Origin: an uncultured Prevotella sp.
Lineage (GTDB): Bacteria; Bacteroidota; Bacteroidia; Bacteroidales; Bacteroidaceae
Reading direction: 5' to 3'
DNA length: 64,000 nt
Assembly: GCA_900770395.1 (NCBI GenBank)
Contig: CAAGKM010000024.1
Span: 186,001-250,000, forward strand
Positions 52,878 through 60,947 of the stretch are shown one piece after another (positions within the stretch are counted from its first letter, which is position 1; each line of letters opens with the position of its first letter). Below the pieces are notes generated by a model, which made no database searches, had not been told where the DNA came from, and saw only the letters and a list, made by a program, of their open reading frames with translations. Made by a program: the position numbers and the translations under genes.

Positions 52878-53975
52878 ATGAAAAGGTCTGTACTACTTCT
52901 TATTAGCCATTCGTGCAATCTTTTATGCAGATATTGCTACGAGCATTATAAGGATGCTCGTAAAATGACTTGTGAAGAGGCTATCAACATATTGACTACA
53001 GAGTTTGCTTCATCTCCTGAAGATATTACAGGCATTGATCTACTCGGGGGAGAGCCATTAACGAATTTTGGTATAATTCCAGATTTGTGCAAATGGATTT
53101 GGAATCAAAACCCTTCAATGCAAGTCTTCATAAGGACTAATGGGACACTGCTAACGCAGACTATGAAGGATTGGTTCATGGAAAACAATAAACTCGTAGG
53201 CTTGGGAATTAGCGTAGATGGTACGCCTGACAATAATTTGTTCAATCGAGGGTTTAAAGATCTTGATTTAGATTTTTTCAGAGATAATTGGCCCGATATT
53301 CCGGCTAAGTTTACCGTTTTCCCTGATAGTGCCAATTTGTTAACAGAATCAGTTATTTATCTTCATCACAGAGGATTTAATGTTATAGGTGGGATAGCTC
53401 AAGGAGTAAAATGGAATAAAGACGCTTGCAAAGAACTTAATCGTCAAATGGAAAAGCTGGTTGAGTATTACTCAGTTAATATGTTAATCGAGCCTCCCAA
53501 ACCTTTATTCTCTTTAGATTTTAATAACGCATATAATTATTTTGATTCTACGAATTTAGAAAAACCTTGTTGGGAGCGTGATGTCGTCCATACATATGAT
53601 TGTGATTATGAACTGTTGCCGTGTCATATGTTCTCATCCCTCGTTCAAGGGAAAGAAGGAAGAACAACAATTATTAATGATTATTTGAATGTTTGCCACG
53701 ACTTATGTGATGAAGAATGCATGCAGTGCCCTATCAGATGGAGTTGTGTTAACTGCATGGCTTTGAACTATCATCTTTACAGAGATTTCAAAAGGAACGC
53801 TAATAAGGTTCTTAGCTGTGAGGCTCATAATATTATCGCTTACTGGTCTGCAATTTTGCTTACTAAAAGAGCGATGAAAGGAGTCCTTGATTTAAGCAAT
53901 ATCGGAATAAGAGACAGCATAACAAATGCCATAAAATTCATTAAGGAATATGATGCATTCGACAGAGGATATTAA
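52878..53975 (+). CDS. second radical SAM/SPASM peptide maturase
   Basis: A 365-residue paralogue of the first maturase. CxxxCxxC is SCNLLCRYC (Cys13, 17, 20); GGEP is at 57-60; the SPASM region holds Cys231, 242, 249, 273, 277, 281, 284, 290, 293 and 314. Both share the layout LDFF-x-x-x-WP ... GGIAQGVKWN (ASLAQGVDWT in the first). Two different maturases for one precursor suggest two kinds of bond or two sets of Cys. Its end overlaps the ClpP-like gene by 26 bp. Confidence 0.9.
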   Translation: MKRSVLLLISHSCNLLCRYCYEHYKDARKMTCEEAINILTTEFASSPEDITGIDLLGGEPLTNFGIIPDLCKWIWNQNPSMQVFIRTNGTLLTQTMKDWFMENNKLVGLGISVDGTPDNNLFNRGFKDLDLDFFRDNWPDIPAKFTVFPDSANLLTESVIYLHHRGFNVIGGIAQGVKWNKDACKELNRQMEKLVEYYSVNMLIEPPKPLFSLDFNNAYNYFDSTNLEKPCWERDVVHTYDCDYELLPCHMFSSLVQGKEGRTTIINDYLNVCHDLCDEECMQCPIRWSCVNCMALNYHLYRDFKRNANKVLSCEAHNIIAYWSAILLTKRAMKGVLDLSNIGIRDSITNAIKFIKEYDAFDRGY

Positions 53976-54477
53976 AATCGATTTTTTTGATTCAATCAAT
54001 CCGAATTCCACAAAAGCATTTATCGAAGAGCTTAAATCGCTTTCGATAAAGAAACCTAATGCGAGTTCTATATGGATAAACATTTCATCTCCCGGCGGTG
54101 AGATTGATATGGCAATAGAGCTGTATAGCTTCCTGAAAGAATTAGATTGCTGCGTAATAACTAATAATTGCTCAATTGTAAATTCTGCGGCAATAATAAT
54201 GTATCTTGCCGGAACTAAACGATATTGTAATTTTACATCTACCTTTTATGTCCATTCAGTAACAAAGAAACTTAGAGGCGTTTTCGATGGAGAGAGATTA
54301 TTGAGAGAAGCGAAAGAATTAAAAATCAATACAGATCGGATTATTAAGATACTATCCACTAATACAAACCGCTCAATGTCATATTGGCGGTATCTTATGA
54401 AAAAAGGAGATGTCATCACATCACAACAGGCGATTAAATTAGGGCTTTCTACAGATATTTTATGTCTTGATGAATAG
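53950..54477 (+). CDS. ClpP-like serine peptidase of the RiPP operon
   Basis: A 175-residue protein of the ClpP/TepA fold. Seen: ISSPGGEIDMAIELYSFLKE (SPGG at 47-50), the nucleophile Ser79 in CSIVNSAAIIMYLAG, His102 in TFYVHSVTK, and Asp154 in KGDVITSQQAIKLGLSTDIL, which align with the ClpP Ser-His-Asp triad. It is shorter than housekeeping ClpP and lacks its N-terminal loop motif. No signal peptide. In this operon it probably removes the leader or degrades failed precursor; it may be self-compartmentalised or use ClpC. The start overlaps the preceding gene by 26 bp and the ABC gene follows after 2 nt, so translation is coupled. Confidence 0.86.
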   Translation: MMHSTEDIKIDFFDSINPNSTKAFIEELKSLSIKKPNASSIWINISSPGGEIDMAIELYSFLKELDCCVITNNCSIVNSAAIIMYLAGTKRYCNFTSTFYVHSVTKKLRGVFDGERLLREAKELKINTDRIIKILSTNTNRSMSYWRYLMKKGDVITSQQAIKLGLSTDILCLDE

Positions 54478-54479
54478 AT

Positions 54480-56129
54480 ATGATTAACGAACTAAATAGC
54501 TTGTGGCAATACTCTAAAGGGTTTCGGCTAAGAATTTTTATAACAATCATTCTTAGTTGTCTTGGCGTTTTATTCTCCCTCCTATTCGTTGAGACTACCA
54601 AACATCTATTAGACAATATATCTAACGGCATAGAATTGTCATTTGTTTCATCCATGCTATTTTTAGTGGGAACTAAAGTTTTTCAGTTAATATGTGAACA
54701 GAGTGAAATATACTTACGGAGCACAAACAGAGTTAAACTTGAAAATGAATTAGAATACCATTTGTTTTGTGATTTGATTGAAAGTCGGGTCTATTCTGAT
54801 AATAATATACATTCAGGAGATAGTATCTATAGACTATCTTCAGATGTTGGAATTGTGGCAGAAGGTATCTCGTATACAATTCCTACGCTTATTTATTCTT
54901 TCGTTCAATTACTTGCGACGGGGATATACCTTATGACAATGCAGCCGAAATTAACAATTCTTTTGGCATTAATAGCCCCAACAGTAATCGTTATAACGTA
55001 TTATTATACTCGTGTATTGTCTCCTGTTAGCAAAGATGTCCGAAGAAAAGGAAGCGAAGTTAATCAGTATTTTCAAGAACATATACAACACAAAGAACTA
55101 ATTTCAATTTTAGGACAACAGAAATATGTTCAATCACAAGCGAAGAATATTCAAAATAAATTCCTTACCGTATTATTAAAACGGATAAGAATCACTATTG
55201 GTGCTGATTCAATTACTGAGATTGGATTGGCGTTAAGTTATCTCTCAATCTTTATTTGGGGTATTTACGCCATCCCTCGTGGCAATATGACTTATGGAAT
55301 CTTTGTCGTCTTTTTGCAGTTAGTAGGTCAATTACAACGTCCTATATTTCTTCTTAAGGATCAATACCCTTCGTTTATATCAGCTCTTGCATCAACTGAA
55401 AGAATACAAGAGATAATAAATCTCCCAAACGATTATACGACAGACAATCTTTTAGTTGGAGATGATTTAGGATTGCGTTTTGAGAATGTATATTTTGAAT
55501 ATCCCAATAACCATAAACAGATATTGACGAATTTTAGTTGGGATTTTAAGCCAGGTACAGTCACCGCTGTCATGGGGGAAACGGGAGTTGGAAAAAGTAC
55601 TTTAATCAAATTAATTTTTGCTTTTCTGAATCCGAATCAAGGAAGAATCTCAATCTATAAAAACAATAATGCTGAGGATGTCTTGGTCAGCAACAAGACC
55701 CGTTGTAATTTTATTTATGTTCCTCAAGGGAATAATCTGATAAGTGGGAGTATTCGATATAATCTTCAGTTGGGTAATCCTGTTGCCACAGACGAGGAAA
55801 TGAAAAAAGCCCTTTGGGTTTCAGCGGCTGAATTTGTTTATTCTCAGTTCCCTGATGGACTTGATACCGTAATCGGGGAAAGGGGATTCTCTATCAGTGA
55901 GGGGCAAGCACAAAGAATATCAGTTGCCAGAGGATTATTGAAGCCAGGTGCTATTCTAATTTTAGATGAACCGACATCTGCCCTTGATTACGATACAGAA
56001 CAAATATTATATACAAGATTGATTTCTTATTGTGTCAGAAAAACTGTAATTATAATAACGCATAGACAAACCAACAATAGTTATTTCCAGAATATATTAA
56101 CACTCAAACCATTATATAGAAACAAATAG
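54480..56129 (+). CDS. ABC transporter (fused membrane and ATPase domains), RiPP export
   Basis: A 549-residue half-transporter: six membrane helices in residues 15-310, then the ATPase with Walker A MGETGVGKST (365-374), signature ISEGQAQR (472-479), Walker B ILILDEPTS (492-500) and the switch His528. There is no N-terminal C39 peptidase domain, unlike PCAT exporters, so leader removal must be done elsewhere, perhaps by the ClpP-like gene just upstream (2-nt gap). It should act as a homodimer in the inner membrane. Confidence 0.9.
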   Translation: MINELNSLWQYSKGFRLRIFITIILSCLGVLFSLLFVETTKHLLDNISNGIELSFVSSMLFLVGTKVFQLICEQSEIYLRSTNRVKLENELEYHLFCDLIESRVYSDNNIHSGDSIYRLSSDVGIVAEGISYTIPTLIYSFVQLLATGIYLMTMQPKLTILLALIAPTVIVITYYYTRVLSPVSKDVRRKGSEVNQYFQEHIQHKELISILGQQKYVQSQAKNIQNKFLTVLLKRIRITIGADSITEIGLALSYLSIFIWGIYAIPRGNMTYGIFVVFLQLVGQLQRPIFLLKDQYPSFISALASTERIQEIINLPNDYTTDNLLVGDDLGLRFENVYFEYPNNHKQILTNFSWDFKPGTVTAVMGETGVGKSTLIKLIFAFLNPNQGRISIYKNNNAEDVLVSNKTRCNFIYVPQGNNLISGSIRYNLQLGNPVATDEEMKKALWVSAAEFVYSQFPDGLDTVIGERGFSISEGQAQRISVARGLLKPGAILILDEPTSALDYDTEQILYTRLISYCVRKTVIIITHRQTNNSYFQNILTLKPLYRNK

Positions 56130-56140
56130 TAATAACAGAT

Positions 56141-59100
56141 ATGAGAGCTAAATTTTTCAAACCAATCATTTGCTGTATATCGTTGCTTTTAGCAAGTTTT
56201 TATTCGGTAGCCACACTATCTGCCGAAAACTCTCTTGCAAATAGCACATATCAAAGCATCTCAGAGAAGAACGCGGATGAGCGCACCATCAGTGGTGTCG
56301 TACTTGACGCACAGACAAAAGAACCTCTTGTTGGAGCGGCTGTAGTGGATGCCAAATCCAACATAGGCACTACCACAGATTTAAATGGAAAATTTTCCAT
56401 TAAGGTAAAACCTACAACCAAAGCGTTATTGGTCTCATTTGTGGGCTATATAACCAATAAAGTCGAAATAGGTGAAAACACCATATTAAACATTTTACTT
56501 GATGAATCTGGCGAAATGCTTAATGAGGTTGTTGTAACAGGTATTCAATCAATTGAAAGAGGACGCGCTACCGGTGCTTTCTCGATTCTGAGACAAGATG
56601 ATATAAGCAGCATCTATTCAACGAATCTTTCAGAGAAACTTGAAGGGGTAGTTCCCGGTCTATATGTTGATAAAAATAATGATATGACCATTCGTGGATT
56701 GGGGTCTTTAAATGCCAGCACTAAACCGCTTATTGTTGTAGATGGATTTCCTTTAGAGAGTTCAGAGCTTAATTTGAATCCCAATGATATAGAACAAATC
56801 AGTGTATTAAAAGATGCCGCGTCAGCTTCGATATGGGGTATCAGAGCCGCAAACGGCGTGATAGTTGTAACAACAAAAAAAGGAAATGGTAGTGGCAAAG
56901 TAAATGTAAACTATTCAGGAGTTGTTACATCGAGTGCCAAACCTAAGTGGTCGGACTTACATTTATTATCTTCGGATCAATATGTAGCAGCCAATTTTGC
57001 CAATATACTTGGACAGGGGATAAGCACATCTGCCTATGGCGGATTAAATGAATTGGAAAAAATATATCAATCATATGACAACGGAATCCTTTCTCTCGGT
57101 GATGCATGGAACCAAGTGAATCTACTTGGACGCTTTAATAATTCCAAACAAATTACCGATAAATTCTATCGACACGCTTTTACTCAACAACATAATGTGT
57201 CATTGTCTGCAAATAGCGAGAAGGTTTCAACTTATGCTTCTCTTAGTTTTGACCAAAATAGAATGCAATTGCAAGGCAATGAATATAATAAATTCAACTT
57301 ATTAGTAAATAATGATTTCAAACTGCATAAAACATTTACTGTAACTCTTGGTCTTAGGGGGACATATCAGAAAGCGAAGAATAACGGAGTTGATATGACT
57401 GGATATGAGCCTTGGATGAGAATTCTTAACGATGATGGTTCTTATTACAACGAATACAATGGTATATCAGAATCATGGGCTGAAGAATGTTATACTTTGG
57501 GTATGCGTGATTGGCATAAGAATTCACTCGAAATCATGAAAATGAATGATAATAAAAGTACGGAATATAATCTTTCATCGTCATTAAGGTTAGTCTGGAA
57601 ACCCATTCCAGGTCTGACATTATCATCTCAAGGCACTTATGAGTTTGGCAATACACAGAATGTGCAATTCTTCTCGCAAAATCACTACAAGACTCGCGAT
57701 TTGACAAACCGATTTACAGAAGTTGCAGTTGAAGATGGTCATCCTGTAGGTATAGTTGCAAATCACCTACCGACAAGCGGAGGTATTAAAAATCTCTATG
57801 ATACACATCTTCAATCATATTCAATCAGAAATACAATCTCTTATAACAACGCATTCAAAGATTTTGAATATCGAGCAATGGTTGGTAATGAAATTTATTC
57901 ACTTGAAGGCAATCAGTATTCTAATTGGTTATGGGGATTTGATCCGGATTTGCTGACATATCAAAGCGTTGATTTAGCATCTTTACAAAGTGGAGTTTAC
58001 GGATATAATGGAAGAATTCAAACTCTTGATGAAGATGTCTATTCGACTTCGTATGTGGAAAGGCTCGAACGATATGTTTCATGGTTTGGAACCGCCAATA
58101 TCAGTTATTCTAATAAATACGATTTATTTGGAAGCATACGTTTGGATCAGACCAATCTGCTGACCAACGCAAGTAAATTCAGAAATAATCCATCTTGGTC
58201 AGTCGGTGCAAAATGGAACATAAGTAAAGAGAACTTTTTGCACTCAAGTTGGATAGACAATCTATCATTGAGAGTCTCTTATGGTTTGACCGGCAACATT
58301 GATAAACGCACTGGACCGGATATTGTAGGACAAGCTTCATCAGATTATAATATCCCGAATCTTAATTACATAATGATAACGAATCCCGCAAATCCATCAC
58401 TCGGTTGGGAAAAAACATATAGCTGGAATATCGGTATTGACTATATGTTCTTTAATGGTCGTTTATCCGGAGCTTTCGATTTCTATCATAAACGCTCAAA
58501 AGGACTATTGGCAGATGTAGACGTGGATCCTACTATCGGTTGGAGTAAATTTTTCAAAAACTCTGCAACTGTTTGTAATACAGGTTTTGACTGGGCTATA
58601 CATGGCCGCATATTGACTGATACACCTGTTAAATGGGACGTAACACTAAATCTGTCTTATAACAAGAATAAGGTTACGGAGATGAATTATACTCCAAGTA
58701 GAAAAGGTGCTTGTAAAGGAAATCCAATGCAAGGTTATCCTATTGGTAGTATAGTAGTTCATAGATATGGAGGTCTCGATGAATTTGGGGAACCCACATT
58801 TATGAAAAAAGGTGACGATACAAAATATCATTATTCTGAATTGAACTCTCTCGAACTTGAAGATCTCGAATACATGGGTTCTTCAAATCCCCCCGTTTTC
58901 GGTAGTTTTTCCAGCTTGTTGCGTTATCGAGAATTTTCACTGAGTTTTATGATAACGTATCGCTTTGGAAGCAAACTTCGTTTGCCTGCACCCAAGAATA
59001 CCACAACTGGTATGTATAGTGAATGGTTTGGTGAAGAATACCGTTGGATTGATGGTGCAGACAACGCCAATAAGTGGGTGCCAAGCCAATATACCGAAAG

Positions 59101-59398
59101 TCCTTGGTCTCCCAAAAATCGTGATGAGTGCTTGTTATTCAGCGACCAGATGGTAGATAGTGGCGACGCTATTTATTTCAAAAGCTTAAAATTCATGTAT
59201 GATGCTACAAAAATCCTCAATAAGATTGGAATTAAAGGCGGCAGCATCAGCATTGGAGGTGAAGACCTTTGTTTTTGGGCAAAAAATAAATATAACCTTG
59301 ATCCCGATCAAATCTCGGTTAGCGGGGAAGTCTATGATACATATTGTTCTTTTGGCAAGTGTCCCCGTTTAGTAGTCGGTCTAAACTTAAATTTCTAA
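56141..59398 (+). CDS. SusC/RagA-type TonB-dependent outer-membrane transporter
   Basis: A 1085-residue outer-membrane protein with a signal peptide (about 1-28), a carboxypeptidase-regulatory-like domain (TISGVVLDAQTKEPLVGAAV, about 50-130), a plug (RGRATGAFSILRQDD ... PLIVVDGFPL ... LKDAASASIWGIRAANGVIV) and a C-terminal barrel ending in LNLNF. It pairs with the SusD gene that starts 2 nt later. Placed in a RiPP operon, it may import a ligand such as the mature peptide or its metal complex, or release the product; neither is proved. It is 11 nt after the ABC gene. Confidence 0.92.
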   Translation: MRAKFFKPIICCISLLLASFYSVATLSAENSLANSTYQSISEKNADERTISGVVLDAQTKEPLVGAAVVDAKSNIGTTTDLNGKFSIKVKPTTKALLVSFVGYITNKVEIGENTILNILLDESGEMLNEVVVTGIQSIERGRATGAFSILRQDDISSIYSTNLSEKLEGVVPGLYVDKNNDMTIRGLGSLNASTKPLIVVDGFPLESSELNLNPNDIEQISVLKDAASASIWGIRAANGVIVVTTKKGNGSGKVNVNYSGVVTSSAKPKWSDLHLLSSDQYVAANFANILGQGISTSAYGGLNELEKIYQSYDNGILSLGDAWNQVNLLGRFNNSKQITDKFYRHAFTQQHNVSLSANSEKVSTYASLSFDQNRMQLQGNEYNKFNLLVNNDFKLHKTFTVTLGLRGTYQKAKNNGVDMTGYEPWMRILNDDGSYYNEYNGISESWAEECYTLGMRDWHKNSLEIMKMNDNKSTEYNLSSSLRLVWKPIPGLTLSSQGTYEFGNTQNVQFFSQNHYKTRDLTNRFTEVAVEDGHPVGIVANHLPTSGGIKNLYDTHLQSYSIRNTISYNNAFKDFEYRAMVGNEIYSLEGNQYSNWLWGFDPDLLTYQSVDLASLQSGVYGYNGRIQTLDEDVYSTSYVERLERYVSWFGTANISYSNKYDLFGSIRLDQTNLLTNASKFRNNPSWSVGAKWNISKENFLHSSWIDNLSLRVSYGLTGNIDKRTGPDIVGQASSDYNIPNLNYIMITNPANPSLGWEKTYSWNIGIDYMFFNGRLSGAFDFYHKRSKGLLADVDVDPTIGWSKFFKNSATVCNTGFDWAIHGRILTDTPVKWDVTLNLSYNKNKVTEMNYTPSRKGACKGNPMQGYPIGSIVVHRYGGLDEFGEPTFMKKGDDTKYHYSELNSLELEDLEYMGSSNPPVFGSFSSLLRYREFSLSFMITYRFGSKLRLPAPKNTTTGMYSEWFGEEYRWIDGADNANKWVPSQYTESPWSPKNRDECLLFSDQMVDSGDAIYFKSLKFMYDATKILNKIGIKGGSISIGGEDLCFWAKNKYNLDPDQISVSGEVYDTYCSFGKCPRLVVGLNLNF

Positions 59399-59400
59399 AT

Positions 59401-60807
59401 ATGAACAAAATGAAACAATATATTATATTAATGATTGTTGCCCTTATTGGGCTTACATCTTGTCAGGATTTTCTTGATGAAACTCCTAAAGGGACACTTA
59501 TTCCGAAAACTGTAAATGATTTCGGAATGATGCTTGACAACTATGATTATGATAACTGTATCGGTTATGGTCAATTCATCACATTAATGATGACAGACGA
59601 TGTAACTATCCCGGAAGATAAATCGTGGAAGTATTCTTCATGGGGGATTAATGGTTACACATGGGCTGATTATATCTATAGTTCATCGGAAGATGATGAC
59701 TGCTATAATAATTTCTACCATGTCATCTATATCTGCAATTATATTCTAAATAATTTGGCAGATGCTCCTGACGGCACGAAATTTACTCGTGAATATGTCG
59801 AAGGTGCGGCACGTTTTCATAGGGCATTTGCATATTTTTCTCTTGTAAATCTATATGCAAAGCATTACGATGAATCGTCTGCATCTAATGACCCAGGTGT
59901 TCCACTGATTCTTGAGGCTAATCCGGAATTAAAAGTCGGAAGGGCTTCGGTTCAAGAAGTCTATAATCAGATAAATCAGGATTTAACGATTGCCAAAGAT
60001 CTATTGAGCGAAGAAACTCCAGAGTATTCTTTTAGACCGAATAAGGCTGCGGTATTGGCTCTTTTAGCAAGGATGACTCTCTATCAAGGAGATTATGATT
60101 CATGCGCTAAATACGCAGAAATGGCTATGGCAATATGCCCGGAACCATATGATTTTAATAATTATGAGCGGGATGATGTAAATCCAGATTTTGGCATTAA
60201 TGGTTTCCCGTTTTACGGCTGGGAAGTGCAGGATGTAATTTGTTATAAAGGGTCTGGCTATGGACCTAATGATGACCAGGATTATAACCTTTCGAATGAG
60301 TTAATTGAACTTTTCAACAAAGAGACAGATTTACGATGGAACATATTTGTTACTACATATCCTATCTTTGCTGGAGAAGACCCAGATGGGGATAGTCCAA
60401 GGACGGCTTTCACATTCCCTAATAATAGAGGTCTTAATATCGGCGAGCTATATCTGACAGGAGCCGAGGCGTATGCACGTTTGGGGCAAATTGATGAAGC
60501 ACTTTCTGCACTTAATGATTTAGCGAAGAAACGCCATAAATCCGGGACATATTCTGATGTTACAGAAAGAGATCCAGACAAACTTCTTCATCTTATTCTT
60601 GATGAAAGAAGACGTGAATGTATTCAGCAAGGTATCAGGTGGTTCGACTTAAAAAGATTGAACAAGGATCCAAAATTTAGAAAAATCATAACCCATGAAT
60701 TAGATGGAGAAACCTATACGCTATCTCCGGATGATAATCACTATGTGTTACCAATTCCTTTATTTGTGATCAATAATAATGATTTAGTCGAGCAGAATCC
60801 AAGATAA
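59401..60807 (+). CDS. SusD/RagB-family surface lipoprotein
   Basis: A 468-residue lipoprotein. I chose ATG 59401 (MNKMKQYIILMIVALIGLTS then CQDFLDE), which gives a clear lipobox LTSC; a longer frame begins inside the SusC gene. It has the SusD signatures: CQDFLDETPKGT, FHRAFAYFSLVNLYAKHY, NKAAVLALLARMTLYQGDYD, LGQIDEALSALNDLAKKRH and RRRECIQQGIRWFDLKRL. It forms the lid on the SusC transporter and takes part in ligand capture. It is the last gene before the terminator at 60816. Confidence 0.94.
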   Translation: MNKMKQYIILMIVALIGLTSCQDFLDETPKGTLIPKTVNDFGMMLDNYDYDNCIGYGQFITLMMTDDVTIPEDKSWKYSSWGINGYTWADYIYSSSEDDDCYNNFYHVIYICNYILNNLADAPDGTKFTREYVEGAARFHRAFAYFSLVNLYAKHYDESSASNDPGVPLILEANPELKVGRASVQEVYNQINQDLTIAKDLLSEETPEYSFRPNKAAVLALLARMTLYQGDYDSCAKYAEMAMAICPEPYDFNNYERDDVNPDFGINGFPFYGWEVQDVICYKGSGYGPNDDQDYNLSNELIELFNKETDLRWNIFVTTYPIFAGEDPDGDSPRTAFTFPNNRGLNIGELYLTGAEAYARLGQIDEALSALNDLAKKRHKSGTYSDVTERDPDKLLHLILDERRRECIQQGIRWFDLKRLNKDPKFRKIITHELDGETYTLSPDDNHYVLPIPLFVINNNDLVEQNPR

Positions 60808-60815
60808 TCATCTAT

Positions 60816-60874
60816 AATGCCGAAGAAATAACTATTTGATTCAAAAGGTATTGTTCCTTCGGCATTGATTTTTT
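60816..60874 (+). terminator. terminator of the RiPP operon
   Basis: AATGCCGAAG (60816-60825) pairs exactly with CTTCGGCATT (60857-60866), followed by GATTTTTT. This separates the TPR gene from the operon. Confidence 0.82.
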
Positions 60875-60947
60875 ACAATGAGAATTTTAATCAAACTAAT
60901 ATCGTGGATAAGAGATTGCTCGTTAATAACTAAATTCACATTTTAAT

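Noticed and set aside
53950..54477. Housekeeping ClpP
   Set aside because: It is short, divergent and locked inside the RiPP operon with overlapping start; the housekeeping copy is expected elsewhere.
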